Origin: Hydractinia symbiolongicarpus
Taxonomy: Eukaryota; Cnidaria; Hydrozoa; Anthoathecata; Hydractiniidae
DNA length: 64,000 nucleotides
Reading direction: 5' to 3'
Assembly (NCBI RefSeq): GCF_029227915.1
Contig: NC_079875.1
Coordinates: 28,890,001-28,954,000, forward strand
A program made the position numbers and the translations under genes. Numbering within the stretch: the stretch's first letter is position 1; each line of letters opens with the position of its first letter. Of this stretch, positions 10,904-20,523 are shown one piece after another. The notes below the pieces were generated by a model. It worked only from the letters and a program-made list of their open reading frames with translations, was not told the origin of the DNA and did no database searches.

Positions 10904-10940
10904 TTTGTAACATTATTGACAAGGTCAATAATGTTACAAA
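10904..10940. repeat. Perfect 17-bp-arm hairpin
   Basis: TTTGTAACATTATTGAC (10904-10920) is followed by AAG and its exact reverse complement (10924-10940). This could be a cruciform or RNA hairpin. Its position at the edge of coding-like minus-strand sequence suggests a small inverted duplication. No U tract follows, and it is not a bacterial terminator in this context. Confidence 0.7.
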
Positions 10941-11109
10941 TATTTCGGGTCTCAAGGTTGAAACGAAAGACATCAGCTGGCTTTCCGTTACTACCATCTA
11001 AGAAGAGGCCATGTGTCCTTAGCTTAGTCAACATATACATATTATACATTGGTTCTTTATTGCTAGTTCTATAGCCTCACACATTACATAACTTTTAAAG
11101 TGGTGGTCC

Positions 11110-11525
11110 AGCGCCATTCTCGCTACTCCCCTTCTTCTTCTTTAGAAATGATTTTCTCGTCATTATCCACATCTCCAACTTCTTCCTCCTCATCTAAACT
11201 GTCGTCTTCAATGACTAGCTTTTCGACTATTTTAACAGGTTGATGGTCGTAACAGGCAATTGCAATGACTTTCTCATCACTTGATTTATCTTCTAAATCT
11301 TTTGGTTCGGCGGTGGTTTGTCGTTTTGGTTTGATAGTTGTTTTTATCGGCGTTGGACAAAAGTCGTTCAGTGCAGTCTTTTTACTTTTGATCCATTTCG
11401 AATAGTAAAAACCGACACATTAGCATCAATATTTCCTAGTTGTAGGGCTTCTTGCTGCCTGATTGTGCAGGTTACGTAGAAGAACTTAGCACCACTATTT
11501 ATGTTGTGAACTCTAACCTTTTTAT
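11110..11525 (-). pseudogene. Unrecognised coding-like fragment with acidic tail
   Basis: The minus strand shows two consecutive frames with protein-like composition. The first has AKFFYVTCTIRQQEALQLGN. After a one-base shift near RNGSK, a second runs through FCPTPIKTTIKPKRQ and ends in an acidic tail (DDSLDEEEEVGDVDNDE) before a stop near 11127. I do not recognise the family. The frame change suggests decay or an unseen short intron. It may belong to one of the neighbouring retroelement remnants. Confidence 0.4.
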
Positions 11526-11829
11526 CATATATTTACTGTTGTATTTGTTATTTCTGACGTTTTTATCATTTGCAATTTCAAAAGCTTGATTCATTAATTG
11601 CTTTCATTAATCAACAATCTTGTTTCCTATGCCATAAAGAAAATTGCACTTCTGCTCACATTCTTGGTGCTTGTAAAACGGCTTTTCCCAGGGAAGATGT
11701 ACCTTTAGACACGATTCTGTACTTACCCACTTAGTAGAAACTTTGAAAAAGTTAATTTTTGAACTTCCTTCTGAACCTTCCAAAAAATGCCACAAAATAA
11801 CCTTGCTGAGAGCTTGGTCAAAGACATAC

Positions 11830-12235
11830 AAAATCTAAAGGTTCAGGTATACTGCACCTGGCCAAATTGAAAGATCGTTGCGGACACAAACTATGTGTTT
11901 CCAAGCCATATTGCCAATTCTGAGCTTAAACAGGATCTTGTGTTATATTCAACTGAGCTTGAGCGTGTTATTATGGTGAAACTCACTTGCCCATGTGAGG
12001 AAAACACGAATGCTTGGCACTCCACCAAAGTTGCCAAACATTAATTTACATTAAAGGATATTGTGCAAGAACCACCACTGCCTGTTTAAAAAGAATAGGC
12101 TTCATCAACAAACTTGCTTATTCCTTTGCAAATAATCTTAGTAAAATTAGAAATCAGCGGAACGTAAATCCTCAGGTCCACGACATGATAAACAATCATA
12201 TCGAAACAATTAATAACGTTATGTGAAGGATTTTG
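11830..12235 (+). pseudogene. RLE-type retroelement C-terminal (nuclease-like) fragment
   Basis: Frames on + contain YSTELERVIMVKLTCPCEEN and AWHSTKVAKH. This corresponds to a conserved C-terminal block of reverse-transcriptase proteins common in cnidarian and mollusc genomes, where the usual text is near (D/E)LTCPxEEN and fits a PD-(D/E)XK-like nuclease. Here the expected Glu is Lys (VKLTC). Stops and frameshifts follow. It is a dead fragment. A matching N-terminal-type piece lies on the same strand at 13386-13930, downstream rather than upstream, so the two are not one gene. Confidence 0.55.
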
Positions 12236-12339
12236 TCACAAATTCTTGGTACCATAGCAACGATAGAGCGGTTTGTAAATGCTCTCCATCCACTCTAAAC
12301 AACAATTCATGTTATATTTTTTGTTACGTTCGCTGTGGA

Positions 12340-12660
12340 TTCGCTTTTTCTTTCTTTTTTTCATCATTACATTTATGAAACCTCTACTTTCCAGCAGTTT
12401 TTATTACCCCAGTTGATTCATTCGAACCAGTTTACCGACAATAATACCCACAGGGTAAAGAGTTCAGCTCACTCTTCTCTGGTGACTTATAAGAAGGTTA
12501 GCAAGGGGGGTTTGCTGTTAGCTTGTCCTTGGGTGTAACAGCCCCACTTTTTACCCCAGTTCGGTAAGGTGCCTAAGTTTCCTCACTTGGTCTTAAGGCT
12601 TAACAACCCTGCTGTCCTTAGTCAAAATATTCCTCTATAAGCTCTATATAATTTTCCCAA
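12340..12660 (+). repeat. CCCCAGT-motif repeat, 12.5 kb copy
   Basis: Contains AGCAAGGGGGGTTTG (12500-12514), CTTGTCCTTGG and TTTTTACCCCAGTTCGG, ending at about 12561, with a second half motif TATTACCCCAGTTGATTC at about 12399. A hairpin-like block follows (GCCTAAG ... CTTAAGGC, about 12571-12601), then CAACCCTGCTGTCCTTAGTC. The whole block matches 56455-56700 in reverse orientation over about 230 bp with many substitutions. It directly abuts the PIF-like transposase remnant, so it is probably the 3' part of that element. Confidence 0.75.
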
Positions 12661-12689
12661 TAAACATTTCTCAAGGAATAGTTATGGGT

Positions 12690-13200
12690 ATATGTTGCAC
12701 AGTACCCATGCTTGTTAGAAGCAAGAATGTGTATTCAGCACGTTCTTCTGGTAACCTAATCCCAGTTTTATTTACAACCACCGTCCCTGTAGACAGTATG
12801 TTGAAAGCAATTTGTTGCAGTGTAAGAATTGCATTGTGGCCTAAAGGGGTAGGCAGGATCACCATAAATACAAAAAGCTTTATCATTTGTGTCAACTGCA
12901 AAATGTTGTAACTGAGCATGTCTTCTACCCTCAACTGGCCCGAAAAGATTTGCAATTAAGCCAGACTACAACAGACTGAAATTTGACTGCATGTACTTCT
13001 TTGTGCCCATTGTACAAAACCCTTTGCACTTGATTAAATCTGCTAATTGGCCTTACAGTTCCATCTACAAATCCCCAGCAGTGATCTAGTGCAGCACCTT
13101 TGTTGTGAATGACCTCACAAAATTCTTCCAGACATTGTGGACTAAGCCAAGGCTGATTAAGGTTCTTGAGAAGGTGTTAGAAGTTCCCATACGGAATATT
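12690..13200 (-). pseudogene. PIF/Harbinger-like DDE_4 transposase fragment
   Basis: The minus strand reads LPQCLEEFCEVIHNKGAALD, then HCWGFVDGTVRPISR (first catalytic Asp), VLYNGHKEVHAVKFQSV, PVEGRRHAQL and FCIYGDPAYPFRPQ (second catalytic Asp), and LTLQQIAFN. These are standard blocks of the animal DDE_Tnp_4 family. Frameshifts and stops separate several of them, and the third catalytic Glu block is missing. Minus-strand sequence just after LTLQQIAFN (12796-12694) is homologous to the modules at 56150-56300 and 56895-57060, so those repeats contain the 3' end of this family. Confidence 0.7.
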
Positions 13201-13385
13201 CAAAATTTCATTCGTAATGATCTCCTTTTCCAGTTAGATCCTTCCACTTCACAGCATTTATTGTACCCGGATCAGTTTTCTCATATTTTCCTTTAAGTAC
13301 CTCAATTCCATCATGGAGGAGGTAAACCTCTTCTCCATTAGCATGTGGCTTTTTTATATCCTGTGCATAATCAACCCCTATAGTA

Positions 13386-13935
13386 GTGCAGAAAAAGCAC
13401 AACTTCAGAACTTGGAACAAAAAATCCTTCATCCTTTGGGATAAGATTAATGACACACGTTGGAGCGAATTCGACAGTGCTGTGCATAGCAAGTTATATA
13501 CTTGTAAGCATCTATCTATTACTGAGAAAGTAAAAACACTTATATTTGGTTGTCAATCTTCAAAACAAACCAAAAACCTCTCCAATATTAGCAGGCATAC
13601 AATTCGTTCTATAAATTTAGTGAAGGAGAAGAATATTATTTTAGTGCAGATTTTTTCATCATCCATCGAGGAAGAATTATCTGCCTTGCAAAAACTTTTA
13701 CATCAAGTTAGAATGAAAATTAGGGTAATGTGTTGAGGTGAAAAACGAAGGAGAAGAAAGTTTAGTTTTAAAAATGCCAAAAAAATATTCAAGAAGGATC
13801 CCTATCAAGCAGGAAAAGACCTACTCAACCCTAAATCTTATGTACATCTTTGTGTCGAACAGTCTATTTTGGACAACCACAAATTATGCAACTTGTGTGA
13901 CGATTGTGTCTTCTACCACCTCAGCAATCAAAAAA
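13386..13935 (+). pseudogene. Retroelement polyprotein N-terminal-type fragment
   Basis: An open stretch reads WDKINDTRWSEFDSAV, then IEEELSALQKLLHQVRMKIR. After a shift it continues with RRKFSFKNAKKIFKKDPYQ and LLNPKSYVHLCVEQSILDNH. The pattern of a helical segment, then (K/R)-rich (R/K)xxFxKxPxxxxKxL, is what precedes the reverse transcriptase in cnidarian RT polyproteins. It has stops and frame changes. It may derive from the same family as the fragment at 11830-12235. Assignment rests on family resemblance only. Confidence 0.5.
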
Positions 13936-14069
13936 CCTTTCTCATCTTCTCCTTTCAAACTTTCTGACATTGCAAGTGTTTTTTCATCCTTCTTGTTTAA
14001 TGTATTTAAATGTTGTGTAAAAATGTATTGGATGGATAATGGATAATTGTTGCACGCAAAAGGAAGCAT

Positions 14070-15940
14070 AAAGGCGGGAATTTTGGATTCTAGTTCTGTA
14101 ATCGAAATGGTTGAATCTTGAAGCGGGAAATTTCTATTCTTTTTTTTGTGATGCCTGGGTAATTGTCAGACGCTTAGGTGTGCCAAAAAGTAATAAAGCA
14201 CCAGAACTTTGTTCAACGTCTGTTTCCAAGCTGTGTAACCAGAAATGAGGGGTTAATACGAACTATGACAAAAATAATAAGGCCAGGACATGCTAAGTAC
14301 TGTAATATCAAAAATCTGACGCATAACAATAACAATAGAAGTGTTATTACTTTTAAGATTGTGCGAAAAAATATCACATTTGCGTGTACGTATTGTAAAA
14401 AATGATATTGGTAATAGTGAAAATAAGTACCGATAATATAAAGGATGATCCCAATAGTTCAATTAGATAAATATCTAAGAACGACAGCGCGTTCCTTTTA
14501 CGTATAAAGCTTAAAATCAAAAATCTATTTAAAATAATCAAAGCTGTATCTAGCTATTACTTACCAGTACAGCCCTTTAGTATCTCATCTACATAAGAAG
14601 GTACATATCAGTAAATGTTATAATATATACTTATAACCAGCTATGTTTTTTTTAATAACTGCAAAATACCAAACTAAACAACAGATTATTTTCATAAATA
14701 GTAATTATTTGATGTAGGAGAGTAGAAAATGTGCTATCTCTCTCGTATGTGTGACTGCATTTGTTGATATCTTCTCATATACCTTTTTTCGAATCAATTT
14801 GTCTAATTGAATTGAATCAGCTAAAACGAATGCTGATACAGGATTTACGAAAGATTTGTTTATAACCTACCATTATTTTCTTGGGCTGTAAGTTGCCTTA
14901 TTTACCGTATTTTTCTTTTATTTTTTCATAGCTAAAGTGGCCATCTTTTGTTGGAATAAGGAATGTTATCATCTACAACTATTTTTAATATTTTTCAATA
15001 TTTTTTGAACAGCAAATAAAAACCTAAGAATCAATTCTTCCAGTGACCCATCCCACTACAAGCTACAGGTGCATACTTGTCTAATATCCATACGGAACAG
15101 TACAGGTAGATGACACGCATGTTTTCTGTGGGTGCCAGTGATTAAAAACAAGTCATTCAATTCTGTACATTTTGGACATGGTCAATGACGTGTTTTCATA
15201 CGTCGTCCTTAATTTTGCGTGTATTCATCTTTATAATTTTACGGGTAATCTTCTTATACGCTATATAATTTTCGATTTCAACATAATCATTTTAAACAAC
15301 AGCATTTACGTTGCATGTCAGTTTTTAAGTTAGGCGTTATCACGACGCAAAACACTTTTAAAATGTAATAAATATTGCTGAAGGCATAATCAAAAAAGAT
15401 TTAAGAAAATAATATTTCTACAAAACTATTTCTGGCCATGTCTCCTCAAAAAATTATTTTAAAAACCATTTTTAGCATTACTTTGCGAGAGTGTACATAA
15501 GCGGAATGTTAAGACTTTAGTAGAAAAAAAAACACGCCTTAATAGAAAAATGACCAATTTATATAGCGTTATATATATAAATGTCTTATACCACTCTAAA
15601 TATACAACTAAAATAATACAACTATATATTAGGTAACAAATGTGCTCATGTTATCGTCATGTGGCCATGTTTCCTCAAAAAAGTATTTGCTTTTAAATAG
15701 CAACAATTAATTTTCAAAGTAACCTTTCAAAATCCTATTGCAGCATTAGTTTGTAAAAATGTACATAAACCAGACATATTCAGTATTTTAACTAAAAGAA
15801 GAAGACTTTCAATAGAAAAATGACCATTTTTCAAAAGAACTTTAAAAACAAAATCAAAATCCGTATGCATATTAAAATGTATCCATTCACAGAAAGCCTA
15901 TTTAGAGTCAGTTAAGAAAATTTTCTGTTTCCTCGATTTT
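14070..15940. repeat. Non-coding with an imperfect tandem repeat near 15.4-15.8 kb
   Basis: No gene was seen. Two related copies at about 15433-15560 and 15660-15830 share GGCCATGT(C/T)TCCTCAAAAAA, GCATTA(C/G)TTTG, (A/G)TGTACATAA and AATAGAAAAATGACCA. They are about 230 bp apart. The rest is A+T-rich without recognisable features. Confidence 0.5.
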
Positions 15941-15944
15941 TTCT

Positions 15945-16440
15945 ACTTTTTGCTCTGTTTAACATGGTAATCAATGTTTGCATCTTCATTATCACTCTCG
16001 TGTTTAACTTTTCTTTTACTAGGGATAGGCGTTTCCTCATCATAACTGTCGCTATCGTTTTCAAACTTATTATTTTGCAGGTATAGGCACCTCTTTATCG
16101 TCACAGGACGAAATATCTATTAGCAACTTTCGTTTAACGGATTCCTTAGTGGGTGATGATAAATTTAATGCCCCTAAGGCTGTTGCAACGTCTTGCACAT
16201 AAGCGTCTGCTGCCACATTCCGCTTGAATTGTGTAAAGCCTGTGGCTGCTGGATGAAGTTTCTATAAAACAATTTGTGGGTTTTCCATTACAAATTTTCT
16301 TAGTCCCTCCTCAACGAGAGTATCAATGAATATGCTTTCTGAAGTTAAACACCTTTTCACATCTTCTAGGCCCTTCTTTATGTCTCCTAAAACATAAGGT
16401 ATGCTTTGTTAAATAATTTAAAAAATAGAATACAATTATT
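15945..16440 (-). pseudogene. Unrecognised coding-like fragments, minus strand
   Basis: Two open stretches with protein-like composition. One reads KKGLEDVKRCLTSESIFID and ATALGALNLSSPTKESVKRK. The other reads DSDSYDEETPIPSKRKVKH and ends at a stop near 15946. Acidic/basic tails of this kind often close transposase genes, and the neighbours are transposon remnants. I cannot assign a family. Confidence 0.35.
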
Positions 16441-16484
16441 GATTAAATTTCAATTGTTTAAAAATTTGCATACCATCTACGTAT

Positions 16485-16715
16485 TCATTTATCATTCTCA
16501 TACCTTTTGTGTCGGAACGATTTAACATGGTTATTGTAGCGCGTCTTAAATTCTCCTTCACTTGCTCCAAAGTAGATCGATGTTTCCCCGTCCGCAATAA
16601 CTTCTGCTTTGTAAACGATGCATGATTTCAAACAATCACCATTTAGTGGGCAGTTTGGTTTTGATCGGCAGTTGCAGGATCGATTTTGTTGTTCATCCGT
16701 GTTATCCTCAAGCAA
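16485..16715 (-). pseudogene. Penelope-like element GIY-YIG endonuclease fragment
   Basis: The minus-strand frame reads CNCRSKPNCPLNGDCL, IVYKAEVI, YFGASEGEFKTRYNNH and KSFRHKRYEND. The Cys cluster followed by a degenerate GIY-YIG core (Y-x-G, then xFKxRYNNH) is the start of the endonuclease domain of Penelope-like elements. The reverse transcriptase and the rest of the nuclease are absent. Another Penelope remnant lies at 45060-45380. Confidence 0.65.
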
Positions 16716-16929
16716 CTCCCTGTTATGATCAACTAACGATTAATCCAACTATGTGATAAAGAAGAGTTCGATAAAGCCAAACAGTTCTGTCAAACATCAC
16801 TTGACGTAAGTGGCTATAAAAATATTCTGAAATTACAATCCCCCATATAATATGAACGTTGTTACAAATGTCGGCAAGAGGTTTTTGCAGCTTGTACGAA
16901 AGCACTTTCCAAAAGACCACCAGCTGAAT

Positions 16930-18115
16930 AAAATTTTAAACATCAATACATTGAAAGTCAGCTAATCTTGCACACCTAGTATGCATAACATCATAAGTCA
17001 ACGCAATTCCAGCCTGCTCAATAACACTAATATAATGGTAGTCAATGGTAATCTGCTTGTCAGAAATACTACCACCATAAGCTTCTTATGAAAAAGCTAT
17101 TAAACCATTTGGCGTAATACAAATTAACACTTTTGCCGTGTTGTGGGTCTTGTAGTTAGACCAAGTTATACGCTGTGCAGTGTGATTTTTGGGGGTTTGT
17201 AAAAAAATTTCTGTTGCATCAAGAATTGAATGTAGATTTGTATATTTTTTAAATTTTGTTGGTCTTGATGCAATGATGCTTTCCATATCTGGTACAAACA
17301 CAAATGATTTTAAAACAGAGGCAATAGCTTTTACCCATGTAGAAAATACACGACTTGCCAATGTTTTAGAGACGTCAAATCGAGTAGCAAGGTCTTCCTG
17401 CAGCAAACCCAATCTAATTTTCATTAAGCACATTAAAAATTCTTCACGAGCTGACAACTTCGGCTTGGGTCCTATTTTCTTTGGAGACTTCTTAAAATTT
17501 CTTACAACAGCAGCATTAATTTGGGGACCTCTCCATTTGCGTTTCACTAGTGGCTTTACATATAGAAAAATCTTGTTAAATAATTTTATTGATTTTATTC
17601 CTGTATAAAAAAAAGCATCTTTATCGGTTAAACTTTTCACTTTGAGTGACAATGACTGATTTTTTTTAACTAAATATTTCATAGTTGTTTTATTACGACT
17701 GTCTCGTAGATTAAATAGTGCCAGCAATTTTAAAAAACCAACTACTTTTGAAATTAAAGCCGTGATAAAACATATAAATGACGTAAATACAAATAATGCC
17801 ATGTCGTCTTCTTTATTAGTCTGACTTTCACTATCTGATGGTTCAGACACAGACATTTTTTAAACTTTTTTTTTCATACCCCAAACACTCAGTTGGGTAA
17901 GGGTTATCATTAGTGGGCTGGCCATCTTTAAAATGGAGAGAACAAACTCGTGATTGAACTCTCGGTTCCCACAATCGGTTGCTATTTTCTTCTTTTCTAA
18001 CGATTCAAACTTCTTTAAAAAGACAGCTATAGTTAGCATTATATTTCTTACCTGAAAGGTGGTTGGTGGTTCACACGAACACAATCCTAAAACACGAGTT
18101 GTGGAACATGTGTGT
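16930..18115 (-). pseudogene. THAP-DDE_4 transposase, second copy, broken
   Basis: The C-terminal part of a THAP finger reads WEPRVQSRVCSLHFKDGQP and NPYPTECLGYEKK (about 17985-17870). It is preceded by a probable intron (donor after TTTCAG at about 18050). A one-base shift in the run of A near 17868 leads into MSVSEPSDSESQTNKEDD. A long intact frame (17086-17856, 256 aa) then has an HTH block (LSAREEFLMCLMKIRLGLLQ) and the DDE start LHSILDATEIFLQTP, with RITWSNYKTHNT. Past 17086 the frame breaks (AYGGSISDKQITID survives). It resembles the transposase at 5869-7354 but is not identical. The first catalytic Asp is present, unlike that copy. Confidence 0.7.
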
Positions 18116-19140
18116 GAGCTTATGTTTTATATTCGAAGGCGGCACGTCGACTGTTGAATGCGCTTTGTTTACATACGAAAATTTAGATTAGTGCTGAGGC
18201 CCCACGGCAAACAAATACAAAGAGAGGAGTGAGCAAACTCCAGTTTCACGGTGCAATGACCAACATAAATCAGCTTGAGTAAATAAAACCGCTAAGGTCA
18301 TGGATTTCCTCCCACACTTGTTGTGTGACATAGAAATAAGCTAACTTCAGGAGAAGAAAAGTATGCATGGCGAAGAAATATTCAAGTGGAATGTGTCTGC
18401 TTGAGAAATACAGCGATCATTGCATTTGGACCAGGTGTTTTCTTGGTCCTAATGAAGGCCTGCTTTTAATGTACCTGAGTGGTTAATGGTAGCAACCAAG
18501 TTGTACTTGTTGTTTAAAGACACATCGTCAGTTAGGTGAGATGGTACCTTTAAGACATGATTTTTTTTAGTCTTCACACACCATATCTATCCCAAATATT
18601 TCACAGGAGGCCGTGTTTCATAATGCTTCATTGCTGCTGGCTAGTTCATTCATATAGTTTTTTCAAAATCAAACGCTTTTTACCTGCTGGACAGTTATTC
18701 CTCCATCATATGATATTTTATATTTTCTCCACCATATCTATATTTGCAACAATAATTTATTTTATGTGCTGCCTGTGACAGTTTCTTATTTATTTCAATA
18801 CGCTGGACATTCACGTTATCTCATTTATATTATTATTTATACTAGTGACAATTGTCATTTACCAACAACAAACACACCTATGATGGTGGGAATTAGCTAC
18901 TCCTGCTGAGCATCTAGTGCAATTGAAACTGTTAAGAAATAATTGCGCGAGATAGTTGCTTTGGTATCTACTGATGAGTCATCAGGTGTTTTCTTATTCA
19001 TTTTGTTGTTCTTTTACTTTCTTCAAAACACAGGCATAAAGGTACATATGGCAAAACTTTCATTCAGAAATGGTTATTCAAATATAAAATTTAAATAAAA
19101 ATCCTCTCTTTTTCATATTCTTTTTCTAAAGTGACAGATA
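18116..19140. other. Non-coding; weak CCCCAGT-family fragment
   Basis: No gene was seen. At about 18213-18260, GGAGTGAGCAAACTCCAGTTTC and the following AATGACCA resemble GGAGTGAGGAAACTCCACTTTC ... TTGACCA at about 57474-57515. This is probably a partial copy of the same repeat family. The remainder holds only short frames. Confidence 0.4.
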
Positions 19141-19145
19141 ATGTT

Positions 19146-20070
19146 TTATTTCACTCCTAAAGAACGCATTTTACAGAAATAGCAGCAGAAATAATTGCAG
19201 ATCATCTTTATTTTTTTCAATAGTATATATCTTTGTGTAAATTGCTTATAAAGATGTAAAGCATTACTTGAGGAAAAGTCCATTCGTAGGGACTGATTTT
19301 GATAAAAGCCTTTTTGATAAAATTGATTAACAGCATCAATTAAATACTCATGCAAAATTTTCCAATAAAAAGAAACAAAGCATTTGTTTTCAACGATTTT
19401 GCTGGGTTTAACTCATTTCCCAACATTTACAGCACCTACATCGAATTTATTTTATGTTGTCAAAAATAAAATAAATAGTTGTAACAGTTTCTCCCAGCGT
19501 CGTTTAAGCAGACCAAAACATGCCACATCCAAAGGCTGCATCACGTCCTCTACGTGAGGTGGAAATTTGATAGTAACTATATTTTCTTCTAGGGCACAAA
19601 AGATCACTTAAATGGATATGTGAGTGAGATGGCCATCCAGCAGAAGCAAAAGGGGTCTTTCGGGGACAATATCGGCAAAATGGTTGCGAAAAGACCAGTA
19701 TCCATCCACCCCAACAAGAAGAATCAAATTGCAACTATCATATTACCTTGACAGAAACGACTCTGCCTTTGGATGGGTCTGTCGGAAAGCCACTCTCGTC
19801 GCAATTCCAGACACGAGTAGCGTCCAGTTCAGGATAATTTAATAGAAAAGAAAAATTGTTACGGGTATTTCGCACCTTGAAGTAGTACAAATAAAATGTT
19901 AAGTCTTATAGATACCTTTTAGATATGCCATTCCTCGGAGTGCAACTCAAGAAAATCTCTAGCATCTTTGACCGTCTCACTGTCTCTTGTTTTATACCAA
20001 CTGCCCTCTTTGCTGAAGCAAGAGCACTTAGCGATCAACCAACCCGCAAAAGTAGACTAGGGATCCCAAC
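19146..20070 (-). pseudogene. Pogo-like (DDE_1) transposase, 3' part
   Basis: The minus strand carries ELDATRVWNCDESGFPTDPS, with the first DDE Asp in NCDESGF, then LLLLLDGHLTH and IVTIKFPPHVEDVMQPLDVA. These are the conserved blocks of Tigger/pogo/Jerky-type transposases. A C-terminal piece with INFIKKAFIKISPYEW lies at about 19350-19260. The upstream end reads SLSALASAKRAVGIKQETV and stops at the MULE insertion point (20071). The frame shifts several times, and an intron or deletion follows VVSVKV. The 5' part is on the far side of the MULE at 25567-26035. Confidence 0.65.
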
Positions 20071-20079
20071 TGCGTCGGT
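20071..20079. repeat. Left 9-bp target site duplication of the MULE
   Basis: TGCGTCGGT occurs here and again at 25558-25566, directly outside the two TIRs. A perfect 9-bp duplication is the signature of MULE integration and marks a recent, precise insertion into the pogo-like transposase. Confidence 0.92.
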
Positions 20080-20153
20080 GCAAATTTTTTTTCCGTACAC
20101 GGTAGGCAGTATCATTGACCGTGGGCAGTATCATTTTAACCGTTGGCAGTATC
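20080..20153 (+). repeat. MULE left terminal inverted repeat
   Basis: 74 bp matching 25484-25557 in reverse complement with no difference seen. Internal subrepeats have the form (A/C)CGT(A/G/T)GGCAGTATC at spacings of about 20-23 bp. Confidence 0.9.
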
Positions 20154-20523
20154 ATGCCGAAATAGCCAAAAAAATCAAATCAAGATGGTAGTTTAGCAGT
20201 GCAGAGCGGACGAACATAGTGTTTACATTTTGTCTTCTGAGTAACCTTATAATGAATATAAAGCGCAGAAGCTATTCAATATCAGTTGACGATTTTAATA
20301 GTTATGTTAACATCTTTTGACATATTTCTAGCTTCTTGGTTCCATACTCAAAACTCTCTCATCTTGTTGTTTCTGAAGTTTTGTACATAACAGACACAGT
20401 TTGTTTACAACTCATTTTCTCACTGTTGCTGGTATTGTTATATTCTTGCTGTGTGTTATATCGGATTATACATATCTTAAAAATATTCATTCATTTTTAT
20501 AGTTGCTAGCTAATACTTGAAAA

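Noticed and set aside
11830-13935. Single RT gene joining the fragments at 11.8 and 13.4 kb
   Set aside because: The C-terminal-type fragment precedes the N-terminal-type fragment on the same strand, and no RT lies between them.
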